Shown here piece after piece: positions 17,366 to 25,814 of a stretch of 64,000 nucleotides of DNA. Made by a program: the position numbers and the translations under genes. The notes below the pieces were generated by a model. That model searched no databases. It saw nothing but the letters and a program-made list of their open reading frames with translations, and was not told the DNA's origin. How positions within the stretch are numbered: the first letter of the stretch is position 1; each line of letters starts with the position of its first letter. The stretch lies in NCBI RefSeq assembly GCF_030167915.1, contig NZ_JARGNB010000001.1, positions 1,488,001 to 1,552,000 of the forward strand, read 5' to 3'. This DNA is from Aquabacterium humicola (lineage in GTDB: Bacteria; Pseudomonadota; Gammaproteobacteria; Burkholderiales; Burkholderiaceae_C).

Positions 17366-17653
17366 TCAGGCCGCCGGGGCCGCGTCCTTGCCTTCGGCCT
17401 TGGCGCCGGACTTCGCCGCGCGCTTCTGCTGTTGCTTGGCGATCTCGTTGACCAGCTTCTGCTGCATGTTGAAGCCGGCAGCGAACGCGTCGATCGGCAT
17501 CACCAGCTGGTGCGTGATGTCCATGCGCATGCCGTCCTTGCCTTCCTTGGTCTTGGCCGGGCCGGCGATGGTGGCCAGCTCGATGCGCACGAGGCCGTTC
17601 TGGATCGAGACACCGACGATGCGGTCGGTGAAGACAACTTGCTTGTTAGCCAT
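17366..17653 (-). CDS. Small hypothetical protein, T1SS-operon accessory
   Basis: A 95-aa cytoplasmic protein, not recognised. Residues 1-60 form beta strands (VVFTDRIVGVSIQNGLVRIEL, QLVMPIDAF), followed by an amphipathic helix and a Lys/Ala-rich tail ending KDAAPAA. The layout resembles small beta-beta-helix proteins of unknown function. On the minus strand a TACAAT -10-like box sits at 17762-17757, about 100 bases upstream; no matching -35 box is obvious. There is no Shine-Dalgarno at the ATG. It heads the group of small genes before the T1SS transporters. Confidence 0.72.
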   Translation of the reverse strand: MANKQVVFTDRIVGVSIQNGLVRIELATIAGPAKTKEGKDGMRMDITHQLVMPIDAFAAGFNMQQKLVNEIAKQQQKRAAKSGAKAEGKDAAPAA

Positions 17654-17824
17654 GGAAATTTGACTTCTGAGGAGGAGGTGGCCCCGGCTGGCGGGGAGAG
17701 GTCGTGTCGCTGGACGGCACGACCGAGTGCGGCCGGCGTGTCGCCGGGAGCGCGAAATTGTAGTGGAGCGGACGAGCTGCCCGGGTGCCGGGCATTCACC
17801 GGTGCCGCGGTGGACCGAGCGCCC

Positions 17825-17998
17825 TCAGAGACCGGCTTCGCGCAGGCGCTGCAGAAAGTCCTTGCCGGGCAGCGAGCGCCGGGACACCACACGCGCCCTG
17901 CTTTCCACCTGACGCGGCATCACCTTGGCGACCGGCGACGCGTGGTGCTGCATCGGGCGTTCGAGCGGGTAGTCGGCGGTGGCGGGCGGCGGGGGCAT
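17825..17998 (-). CDS. Small ORF, 57 aa, hypothetical
   Basis: An ATG-to-TGA frame of 58 codons that is Pro-rich at the start (MPPPPATADY), basic in the middle (RQVESRARVVSRRSLPGKD) and ends in an amphipathic helix DFLQRLREAGL. The conserved-looking helical end and mixed composition make it look coding rather than random. No ribosome site is visible. It is the first possible gene after the CRP-like site at 18060-18075 and would be the promoter-proximal gene of the secretion operon. No function can be assigned. Confidence 0.45.
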   Translation of the reverse strand: MPPPPATADYPLERPMQHHASPVAKVMPRQVESRARVVSRRSLPGKDFLQRLREAGL

Positions 17999-18059
17999 GG
18001 TGTCGGAGCAGTTGTCTGGAGGGTATGTGGTGATTGTGTTGTTGTCATGACGATCAGGT

Positions 18060-18075
18060 TGTGATGCGTGTCACC
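18060..18075. promoter_or_regulatory. CRP/Vfr-like site upstream of the secretion operon
   Basis: TGTGATGCGTGTCACC matches the TGTGA-N6-TCACA consensus at nine of ten positions. It lies between the terminator of the giant gene and the 57-aa ORF. About 20 bases downstream on the minus strand, ATGACA and TACCCT with a 17-base spacer could be a weak promoter. Confidence 0.5.
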
Positions 18076-18133
18076 ACGAACGGGACATCCTGATCCCGCC
18101 CCCCGAATGTGGGGTGCCGCGTCATTCGGGCAA

Positions 18134-18164
18134 TAAAAAAACCGCCCCGGTTGCCCGGGGCGGT
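18134..18164 (-). terminator. Rho-independent terminator of the giant RTX gene
   Basis: A perfect 10-bp stem (ACCGCCCCGG at 18141-18150 with CCGGGGCGGT at 18155-18164, loop TTGC) is followed on the minus strand by a run of seven T residues. It lies 49-79 bases after the giant gene stop and should end that transcript before the secretion operon. Confidence 0.9.
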
Positions 18165-18212
18165 CTTGGCGATTCGTCGGGCCGCGCTGGCGCGGCCCTT
18201 GGGAACGCTGGC

Positions 18213-21200
18213 TTACAGCATGCCGGCGACGTCAGCGGCGGTCAGTTCGACCGTGCTGTTCACCGTGCCGACCAGGCTGACCGTCAGGTCACCCACACCG
18301 GCCGTCGCGCCATTGCTGACGTAGTACAGCAGCCAGGACTGGTTGCCCGCCGTACCGCCGGCACCGGTCGCGTCAGCCGAGACCGCGAAGACCGCGATGT
18401 CGCCGTCGGCGATGTTGAACTTGCCAGCCGTGGCGGCCGCGGCGAAGTCGGAAGCGGCCAGGCCGCCCTTGTTCGCAACGACGACCAGGTCGGTCGCGCC
18501 AGCCGGCGAGAACGTGCCCGCGCCGCTGTACGTGAACGTCTCGACCGTGCCGCCACCGTTGCCGGCGCCCAGGAAGGCGCTGAAGTTGAAGGTGTCGGTC
18601 AGGTCGACCTGGTTCAGCGTGTCAGCACCGTTCAGGGCCGCGGTGGCTTCGAACACGAACGTGTCGGCGCTGTCGACCGCCGGGGCCAGGGCCGTGAAGG
18701 CCTCGGTCACGGTGATCGTGCCGCCCGTCAGATCCTGGCCCGTCTGGAAGTCGGTGATCAGGATCGTCGCGGCGTTCGCCGAGTTGTTGAACGCGAAGCT
18801 CAGCTGGTTCGACACGGCGTTGTACGTCACACCGGTCAGTGCGCCCGCTTCAGCAGCGGTCGCGCCAGCGGTCTGCAGCGCAGCGACCCACGTCGCCAGG
18901 TTCAGCGACGCGAACATCGCACCGACCTGGTCCGAATCAGCGCCCGTGGCGATCTGGTTCGAGGCCGCAGCCGGGTTGAACGCTGCCGGAGCCGCCGCGG
19001 CCGTGATGGTCGCGCCGGCCACCGTCACGTTGTCGCCGTTCGCCGTCAGCACCGAAGCGCCGCCGGTGAAGGTCGCCACGTACGACGGGCCCACCGCAGC
19101 CTGGAAGCCGCCGCTGAGGGTGTCGTTGCCCATGCCACCACGCAGGGTGTCGTTGCCGCCGTTGGTCGTGATCGTGTCCGCGGCATCGCTGCCCCAGATC
19201 GTCACGGCTTCGTTGCCGACCATGGTCACCGCCACGCCAGTCGTCGCATGCGGGACCGGGGTGGTGGCGAACACGGTGCCGGCGAAGCTCAGCGTGTTCA
19301 TGTTGCCGTTGAACTGCAGCGTCTTGGCGCCGATCACCAGCGAGTTGGCGCTGGTGTTCAGCACGAAGCTGGTGCCGTGCGAGGCGATCGTGGCGTTCGA
19401 GACGACCACGGCTTCGAAGTCGTTGACCGTCGTCGTCGCCGCAGTGCCCAGCGTGCCGATCACCAGTTCGTCGTCGCCGCCACCGTCCTGCACCGCCGGA
19501 GCGATGACTTCGGTGCCGTCCGAGCCGTTGATCGTGGTCAGCGTGGCCAGGTTGACGGCGCTGAGGTCCAGCACGTCGAAGTCGTACAGGAAGAACTCGT
19601 TGAGTTCGCCCAGGTCGATCGTCGTGTTGCCCGCGATGCCGCCGTTGAAGGCCGCTGCAGCCGCGTCGTTGTTGACCTTGATGACGTCGTGATCACCAGC
19701 GGTGTCCAGCAGCGTCAGGCCCGTCACGCCCACCAGCGAGGCGAAGTTGTACAGGTCGTTCGAAGCGGCGTCCTGGATGAACTCGAAGCCGGTGAGGGTC
19801 ATCGAGGTCGAGGTGCCGATGTTGACCGTGATCACGCCCGGCGACGAGCCGAGGATGAAGGTCTTCGAGCCGAGGCCCGCGAACTGCACCACGTCTTCCG
19901 CGTCCTGCGAACCTTCGATCTTCAGGCTGCCCGAAGCCGTCGTGTTGTCCGAGGTGTGCGAGGTGATGGTGTGCATGCCACCCAGGAAGGTGCCGCTTGG
20001 CGCATTGACGCCCAGGCCGTCCTGGAAGGTCACGACGGCGTTGATGAGGCCTTCCGAGACGTTCGTCGTCGCCAGGTTCTCTTCCGTCACCGTGATCACC
20101 GCCGAGACCGAGGTCTCGAGCGGCGAGTAGCGCACTTCGTTCGCACCGCCACGCAGGGTCAGCACGTCGGTCGTGAAGCGGTGGTCCAGACCGGACTGGT
20201 TCACCAGGTCTTCGCTGCCCTGGTAGATCACCGTCTCGGCGGAGTCACCACCTTCGATCTGGTTCCAGGTCGCGTCGGCCACGGCAGACGTGGTCTTGTT
20301 GTACGTCCACTTCTCGATGAAGCCGGTCAGGCCGGCGACGGTGTTGCCCGTCGCGTCGGCGATGCGGACCGTCTGCTCGAGCACCTGGTTTTCGGCCGGG
20401 TTGCCCGAGGGCGCGGCGTACTGGAAGGTGATCTGGCGAGCGGCGCCGACGCCGGTGAAGTCCATCACCGACGGACCCGTCGCGGCGACGATTTCCTCGA
20501 CGCTGCGCAGGATGTCGACGCGGGAGCCCTGGTCGGTGATGCTGGTGTCGGCGTCGCCGCTGACCACCACGTACTGCGGCGCCGTGGCGCTGCCCTGACC
20601 CACCGGAACGATGATGCGGCCGTCTTCGGCGCTGTAGTCGACACGGTCACCCGTCTCGGTACCGGCACCGCTGTTGCTCAGCGCGAACGTGAACTCGCCC
20701 TGGTTGATGACGTTGGTCACCGTGTCGTCGGCCACCTGAGCCGCGAACGACTTGCGGGTCGTCGCGTTGGTGTTCAGGTCGTCGAAGTCCAGGTACGTCA
20801 TGAACAGGATGTTCTGGTCCGGCGTACCGTTGGCGATGTCTTCGCGGGCGTTGTCGTCCATCAGCGCCGAGTCAGCGACGAAGACGGTGTCGTTGCCGCC
20901 GCCGCCGTTCACGCGCTCGATCTGAACCAGGCCGTCGATGGTGACGTGGGTGGTGCCACCCGACTTCACGGTGCCGTCGACGTAGCTGACTTGCGCGCCG
21001 TTGATGGCCGACACATCCAGCACGTCGTTCTCACGCACGCTTTCGGCCGTGTTGGCTTCCAGCGAGATGAACTCGACGCCGTTCAGCGTGTCGACGGCTT
21101 GCGTGGTGCCCACGCGGCCGGCGGTGCTGGTGACGGTGTCGGTGCCGCCGAGGCTGGCCGCGACGTTGTCCACCGCGATCGTGATGGTCGGCTCGCCGAC

Positions 21201-24200
21201 GATGGTGCCCAGGTCGTTCTGGTAGATGATGCGGTCGTCGCCGAGGTCGCCGGTGAACGTGTTGTTCTTGGCGGCTTCGGTTTCGTCGATCACCAGCAGG
21301 TCGTCACCGGTGCCACCGATCACGCTTTCGACGCCGTCGACGCGGATGACCAGCGACTCGAAGTCGGTGATCGCCGGCTTCGTCAGGCTGGCGTGGGCGT
21401 TGGCGCTGTAGGTCACAGAGCCGGCGGCGAAGCCGTTGACCACGTCGTTGGTCAGGTTGTACATCACGCCGTTCGCGCCGGTCGTGGCCGACGACAGCGC
21501 CGAGACGTTCAGCGTGTCGTTGCCCTGGCCGTCGTTGGCGATGGCATTGCCCGTGCCGGAGACGGTGCGGATGTTCTCGAAGTTCGTGAAGCGGGTCCAC
21601 GACTCGATGACGCCGTTGCCGTCCATGTCGACGCCGACCGTGCCGGCGCCGTCATTGCGCAGCTCGACCACGCCGCCGGTCAACGTGAAGTTGTCCAGCG
21701 TGATCGTGAAGCGGGTGACGCCCGGGGTGAACAGCTTCTGCGTGAACTGCAGCGTGTCGTCGAAACGGCCGCTCACGGCACCGCTGCCCGACTCGGTCTG
21801 GTCGATCAGCGTGATCGACGAGATCGTCAGGCTGCTCAGCGCGGCAACCTTGCTCGGGTTCTGCGATTCCCAGTGGTTCAGCACGTAGACGCGCGCTTGC
21901 GCTTCGCCCAGCACTTGAACGGCGTAGAAGTTCTTGCCGCCGTCCAGCGTGTCCCAGGTCGAGGTGCCGTTGCCGCCCACCGAGCCTTCGACGCGGTCGT
22001 CGCCGGTGCCACCGCTGATGGTGTCGAGGCCGGCGCCGCCGATCAGGAAGTCGTCACCGTGGATCGCGACGCCATTCGGGATGGCAGCGATCGGGGTGTT
22101 GGTGATCGTGTTGTTCACGACCGCGGTGGTCGTGCCGAAGATCACGTCCTGCAGGTTGTTGGCCCCCACGTCGACGACGATCGCTTCGTAGCCCGTCAGC
22201 GTATCGCCGGCGGCCTTGGCGGTCGACAGTTCAGCGCGGTTGGTCTTCTCGGCACCCCAGAACAGGACGTTGGTCTCGTTCAGTTCGCCGTTGCGGCCGT
22301 CGAAGTCCAGCAGCTCGACTTCGTGCTGCGAGACGTTCGTGACGGTGACCTTGGCCGGCTCGCCGCCCGACTGGTTGCCCAGCGTGACGACCGGCGTGAC
22401 CATGAAGACGGTCTCTTCGCCCTGGTAGTCGGCCTGCGTCAGCGTGAGCGTGTCGACGCCGTTGAACGCGGACGCCACCTCGCCGGCCGACGTGTCGTCG
22501 TCCATGAAGCTGTTGATGAAGGCGTTCAGGCGGGCCAGGAAGGCCGTCTGGATGCCGGCTTGCGTGTCGCCGCCTTCGCCGTCTTCCGCCGCGATCGGGT
22601 TGCCGTCGAGGTCGACGCCGACTTGCAGCGTGTACTTCACGCCGTTGACGGCGATCGTGACGATGTCTTCCGTCGTCAGGTTCGTGAAGCGCAGCGTGTA
22701 GGCCTGGTCTTCGGCCAGACGGGTCGTGGCGACGCCGTCGCCGTCTTCGTCTTCGAAGTTGGCCACCAGGTCTTCGGCGTAGGCATCAGCGCCCAGCGAG
22801 ATCTGGCTGCCGATCGTCGCGTCGTCGTTGGTGCTCTCGGCGTCGAGGCGGTCTTCGTACGAGTTGTAGATCAGGCGGTCCTTGGTGGTCGACGTGCCAG
22901 GAGCCTGGTACGTGGCGAGCGCCGAGAACGCACCGTTCGACACCACGCCGCCGACGGCATAACCTTCGGCCACGGTGTCGGAGATGTCACGGCCACCGGT
23001 GTCGGTCACGACGATCGTGTTGCCGATGGCGACCGCGGTCACCTTGGCGTCGATCGCCTGGTAGGCGGTGTTCACCAGGGCAGCCACGGCGGCGGCGCTG
23101 GTCGCGGCGATCAGCGCGGCCGAGTCGGTCACCGAGAACACGGTGCCGGTGGCGCCGCCGATCTTGATGGTGAACGAGGTCAGCGCGACGTCCGGCGACG
23201 ACAGGTCGGTCGTGCCGAGGTCGACGATCAGCTTCGACGGGCCGGTGGTGCTGCTGCCGCCGATGTTGAAGTCACGCTCGAACAGGCCATTGCCCGCGGC
23301 GTCGGTGTCCCACAGGTTGTCGCCGTTGGCATCGGTCTGGCGGTGGATCACGTCCACGCCGTCGCCTTCCGCGACCTGCAGGAAGAAGATGAAGTCGTCG
23401 TTGCCGTCACCGCCGGACAGGGCGTCGTTGCCCATGCGGCCTTCCAGCACGTCGGCGCCGCCGACGGCGTACAGCGTGTTGTCGTTGCCATTGCCACGCA
23501 GGTCCAGGTTGCCGGTGAAGGCGAAGTGGTTCTGCTGGTTGGCAAAGACCAGTTCCGGATCATTGGCGCCGGCGGCCAGGTAATCGACCGAGCCGAGGCC
23601 GGTGGCGATCACATTGTCGAAGTCCTGCACCTGGGCGCGGGCATAGCCGGCCTTGTACAGGGTCTGGTCCGACGTGTAGTTGCCGGTTGCGGCGTTCTTG
23701 TCCGCACCGCCGTAGCCGGCGGCGTTGGCCAGGCCGCCGACCAGGCCAACCGCCAGGTCCATGCGGACCGTGCCGTCACTGGTGACATCGGAAACCGTGC
23801 GCGTGCCGAAGGCTTCGCGCGTCAGCCACAGCGTGTCACCCGAACCGTCGTCGTCCGGAGTGGGGCCAGCGTTCGAGCCAGTCGAGCCCAGGCCCTGCTC
23901 CGCGCCACCTTCGTAGATGCCGCCGTCGGTCTCGAAGACGATGTCGTCGGCATCAGCGCCGCCGATCAGCTCGTCACGGCCGTTGTTCCAGATGCCCGTG
24001 AGGTTGGGGTTGTTCAGGTGGTTGAGGTTGCCACCCATCAGCAGGTCGGCACCGTCGCGGCCTTCGACGTAGTCGTTGTCGTAGCCGGCGATGATGATGT
24101 TCGAGACGTTGCTGCCCGAGATCCACAGCTGGGCCGAGGAGCCGATGCCGTAGTTGCTGGCGCCGGCCTCGTCGCGCGTGTCGACCGCGCGGCCGCCGAT

Positions 24201-25418
24201 CTCGACATCCACGTCATCGAGGAAGCCGTACAGGTTGCCCGAGGCGTCCACGTTCTCGACGTCGTCGAGCTGCATGCTTTCGCCCGAACGCGACAGCACA
24301 CGACCCATGTCGTCGAACAGGCCGTCCGCGCCATCGCGGTCGTCGAGCGACGTGGTGTTGTCGTTGTTCAGCCAGATGCGGACCGGCTCGTCGTCGTCCG
24401 ACGCTTCGAACAGCAGCCAGTCGTTGTCTTCGGCGCTCTGGTTGTTGCCGGCGGACTCGTCGTCCGACGTGATGCCGCCGTCGATCAGCAGCGTGCTGCC
24501 GTCGGTGGCGTCGATGCCCGAGAACTCGGCGAAGAAGAAGTCGGCGTTGCGGTTGCCGCTCAGGTAGTCGCGGCCCGTGCGGCCTTGGGCGATGCCACCG
24601 CCGGCCAGGAAGTCGTTGCCGACGCCGCCGAACGCGGTGTCGGTACCCAGACCACCCAGGAAGATGTTGCCGTTGGTCGAGACGCCGTCGCCGTCGAAGG
24701 CGGTGCCGTCGTAGTAGATGTCACCGAGGAAGTTGTTCGCGGTGTCGGTGTGGTCGAGCGGGTTGCGCGCGTAGGCGTCGACGATCTCGAAGTTCGCCGC
24801 GACACCGGTGATGCTGCGCTCGCCACCGTTGAATTCGATCACGCCGTCGCCGTCGAGGTCCAGGCCGATGACCTGGTTGGCGGGGTTCGTGAAGTCGATG
24901 CGGACGTCCTGGTCGCCGGTCAGGCGCATGACGTCGGCGCCGGCCGCGGTTTCAGCGGTCAGCGTGAACAGCTTGCCGGCGGTGGTGTGGACCGGCACGT
25001 CGGTGGTGTCGTCGATCGCCGCGTAGGCGACGGCAGCCGAGATCTGTGCGTTGAACGCGCGGGCCGCAGCGGCGACGTCGGCGTTCGAGTGGGCGGTCAT
25101 GCCGGCGAAGGCATTCAGGATCGTGACGATCGACTGGCCTTCGTGGCCGGCGCCGCCAGCGTTCAGGACATCAACGACAGCCCCTTCGGCGATGCTGGCA
25201 ACCGCGCCGGAGATGCCGACGTTGGCAACGATCTTCTGCGCGACTTGCGCATAGGTCATGCCCGCGAAGTCGGCGTTGTAGACGGACTGCACGACCGAGG
25301 CCACGCCACCGGAGGCGTTCGCCTGTTCGAGCGCCCAGTCCATCGTCTCGTTGCCCAGCTGCAGGTCATACAGCGCAGCGGCAACTCGAGCGATGACAGT
25401 GCTATTGAAAGATGCCAT
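18213..25418 (-). CDS. Giant RTX repeat protein, probable S-layer or adhesin-like T1SS substrate
   Basis: A 2401-aa, acidic protein in which I see no cysteine, typical of calcium-binding proteins exported by type I systems. The ATG at 25418 is fixed by AGGAG nine bases upstream. Residues 1-110 are Ala-rich helices that resemble surface-layer or DUF4214-like regions. Short RTX nonapeptide groups (GGxGxDxx) occur near residues 259, 663, 1136 and 2090, for example GGNDTLRGGMGNDTLSGG. EF-hand-like loops such as DLDGDGVIE also occur. Between them lie long Thr/Val/Asn-rich beta repeats. There is no Sec signal; the C-terminus ends in hydrophobic and acidic residues (VELTAADVAGML), fitting an uncleaved T1SS signal. 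The adjacent exporter supports secretion. S-layer versus adhesin cannot be settled from sequence. Confidence 0.88.
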   Translation of the reverse strand: MASFNSTVIARVAAALYDLQLGNETMDWALEQANASGGVASVVQSVYNADFAGMTYAQVAQKIVANVGISGAVASIAEGAVVDVLNAGGAGHEGQSIVTILNAFAGMTAHSNADVAAAARAFNAQISAAVAYAAIDDTTDVPVHTTAGKLFTLTAETAAGADVMRLTGDQDVRIDFTNPANQVIGLDLDGDGVIEFNGGERSITGVAANFEIVDAYARNPLDHTDTANNFLGDIYYDGTAFDGDGVSTNGNIFLGGLGTDTAFGGVGNDFLAGGGIAQGRTGRDYLSGNRNADFFFAEFSGIDATDGSTLLIDGGITSDDESAGNNQSAEDNDWLLFEASDDDEPVRIWLNNDNTTSLDDRDGADGLFDDMGRVLSRSGESMQLDDVENVDASGNLYGFLDDVDVEIGGRAVDTRDEAGASNYGIGSSAQLWISGSNVSNIIIAGYDNDYVEGRDGADLLMGGNLNHLNNPNLTGIWNNGRDELIGGADADDIVFETDGGIYEGGAEQGLGSTGSNAGPTPDDDGSGDTLWLTREAFGTRTVSDVTSDGTVRMDLAVGLVGGLANAAGYGGADKNAATGNYTSDQTLYKAGYARAQVQDFDNVIATGLGSVDYLAAGANDPELVFANQQNHFAFTGNLDLRGNGNDNTLYAVGGADVLEGRMGNDALSGGDGNDDFIFFLQVAEGDGVDVIHRQTDANGDNLWDTDAAGNGLFERDFNIGGSSTTGPSKLIVDLGTTDLSSPDVALTSFTIKIGGATGTVFSVTDSAALIAATSAAAVAALVNTAYQAIDAKVTAVAIGNTIVVTDTGGRDISDTVAEGYAVGGVVSNGAFSALATYQAPGTSTTKDRLIYNSYEDRLDAESTNDDATIGSQISLGADAYAEDLVANFEDEDGDGVATTRLAEDQAYTLRFTNLTTEDIVTIAVNGVKYTLQVGVDLDGNPIAAEDGEGGDTQAGIQTAFLARLNAFINSFMDDDTSAGEVASAFNGVDTLTLTQADYQGEETVFMVTPVVTLGNQSGGEPAKVTVTNVSQHEVELLDFDGRNGELNETNVLFWGAEKTNRAELSTAKAAGDTLTGYEAIVVDVGANNLQDVIFGTTTAVVNNTITNTPIAAIPNGVAIHGDDFLIGGAGLDTISGGTGDDRVEGSVGGNGTSTWDTLDGGKNFYAVQVLGEAQARVYVLNHWESQNPSKVAALSSLTISSITLIDQTESGSGAVSGRFDDTLQFTQKLFTPGVTRFTITLDNFTLTGGVVELRNDGAGTVGVDMDGNGVIESWTRFTNFENIRTVSGTGNAIANDGQGNDTLNVSALSSATTGANGVMYNLTNDVVNGFAAGSVTYSANAHASLTKPAITDFESLVIRVDGVESVIGGTGDDLLVIDETEAAKNNTFTGDLGDDRIIYQNDLGTIVGEPTITIAVDNVAASLGGTDTVTSTAGRVGTTQAVDTLNGVEFISLEANTAESVRENDVLDVSAINGAQVSYVDGTVKSGGTTHVTIDGLVQIERVNGGGGNDTVFVADSALMDDNAREDIANGTPDQNILFMTYLDFDDLNTNATTRKSFAAQVADDTVTNVINQGEFTFALSNSGAGTETGDRVDYSAEDGRIIVPVGQGSATAPQYVVVSGDADTSITDQGSRVDILRSVEEIVAATGPSVMDFTGVGAARQITFQYAAPSGNPAENQVLEQTVRIADATGNTVAGLTGFIEKWTYNKTTSAVADATWNQIEGGDSAETVIYQGSEDLVNQSGLDHRFTTDVLTLRGGANEVRYSPLETSVSAVITVTEENLATTNVSEGLINAVVTFQDGLGVNAPSGTFLGGMHTITSHTSDNTTASGSLKIEGSQDAEDVVQFAGLGSKTFILGSSPGVITVNIGTSTSMTLTGFEFIQDAASNDLYNFASLVGVTGLTLLDTAGDHDVIKVNNDAAAAAFNGGIAGNTTIDLGELNEFFLYDFDVLDLSAVNLATLTTINGSDGTEVIAPAVQDGGGDDELVIGTLGTAATTTVNDFEAVVVSNATIASHGTSFVLNTSANSLVIGAKTLQFNGNMNTLSFAGTVFATTPVPHATTGVAVTMVGNEAVTIWGSDAADTITTNGGNDTLRGGMGNDTLSGGFQAAVGPSYVATFTGGASVLTANGDNVTVAGATITAAAAPAAFNPAAASNQIATGADSDQVGAMFASLNLATWVAALQTAGATAAEAGALTGVTYNAVSNQLSFAFNNSANAATILITDFQTGQDLTGGTITVTEAFTALAPAVDSADTFVFEATAALNGADTLNQVDLTDTFNFSAFLGAGNGGGTVETFTYSGAGTFSPAGATDLVVVANKGGLAASDFAAAATAGKFNIADGDIAVFAVSADATGAGGTAGNQSWLLYYVSNGATAGVGDLTVSLVGTVNSTVELTAADVAGML

Positions 25419-25453
25419 GTCTTGAAACTCCTGTTGGTCTAGGAAGTAAGGAC

Positions 25454-25467
25454 TTCTTTGCAAAGAA
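25454..25467. repeat. 14-bp palindrome in the giant gene leader
   Basis: TTCTTTGCAAAGAA is a perfect palindrome 36-49 bases before the giant gene ATG, just upstream of its ribosome site. It could bind a dimeric regulator or form a small mRNA hairpin. Confidence 0.5.
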
Positions 25468-25500
25468 ATCGAGCACGAGTGATCAGGCTCTCACCCGCAC

Positions 25501-25549
25501 TCGACTCAGCGTCCTGCGGCACCAGGTGGTGCGCAAGGCGCTGAGTCGA
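25501..25549 (-). promoter_or_regulatory. Long stem-loop in the 5' leader of the giant RTX gene
   Basis: TCGACTCAGCG (25501-25511) pairs perfectly with CGCTGAGTCGA (25539-25549), and an inner GCACCA/TGGTGC pair extends the structure, giving a ~49-base hairpin. It lies 83-131 bases before the start codon and downstream of the likely promoter, so it should be in the mRNA. Stable leader hairpins are known to protect abundant surface-protein messages. Confidence 0.6.
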
Positions 25550-25608
25550 ATGAGAGGGGAGTCCGCCAATCATGTGCGCGGAGTGTGCGTTGCCGCTTGG
25601 AGGGGCCA

Positions 25609-25624
25609 TGTGATGACCATCACA
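25609..25624. promoter_or_regulatory. Perfect CRP/Vfr-type palindrome upstream of the giant RTX gene
   Basis: TGTGATGACCATCACA matches TGTGA-N6-TCACA at all ten positions. A CATGAT -10-like box lies at 25574-25569 on the minus strand with no good -35 box, as in activator-dependent promoters. The site centre would be about 55 bases upstream of the start point. Confidence 0.65.
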
Positions 25625-25665
25625 AGGGTCAGCAGGTTTTTGCTTGGCTTCAAGTTGTTGGTGTG

Positions 25666-25697
25666 AAAGCAAAACGACCAGGGGTCTCCACCCCCGG
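25666..25697 (-). terminator. Probable terminator of the FecR/CHASE2/TPR operon
   Basis: On the minus strand a bulged hairpin (GGGGT/ACCCC core extended by CC/GG, 25678-25697) is followed by a T-rich stretch (TCGTTTTGCTTT). It lies about 118 bases after the stop of the TPR/outer-membrane gene. Confidence 0.5.
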
Positions 25698-25814
25698 TAG
25701 CGGCGCGATTATGGCACCCGCATCCCCGCTTCCCAGCCGTGGAAGCGGCCTTGTGGCAAGGGAGAACCCGGGTTTGAGTTGCGGTATCGCAACAGTCTGG
25801 CGGGTACGAAGCGG

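Larger units (their letters stand above)
25419..25814. other. Intergenic control region (396 bp) before the giant RTX gene
   Basis: No coding sequence is supported here. From high to low coordinates it holds the probable terminator of the upstream operon, the perfect CRP-type site, the likely promoter, a long leader hairpin, a 14-bp palindrome and the AGGAG ribosome site. Confidence 0.75.

Noticed and set aside
18213..25418. CRISPR-like or tandem DNA repeats in the giant gene
   Set aside because: The recurring motifs are protein-level RTX and calcium loops at irregular spacing; no regular DNA repeat with spacers is seen.
18114..25442. A 2442-codon open frame on the plus strand opposite the giant RTX gene
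   Set aside because: It is an antisense shadow of the giant gene's codon bias. The minus frame has a ribosome site, RTX motifs, and a terminator in the correct orientation; the plus product has no recognisable domains.
25501..25549. Treating the dyad as a terminator of the upstream operon
   Set aside because: No T-run follows on the minus strand, and it lies downstream of the probable giant-gene promoter; a better terminator candidate is at 25666-25697.
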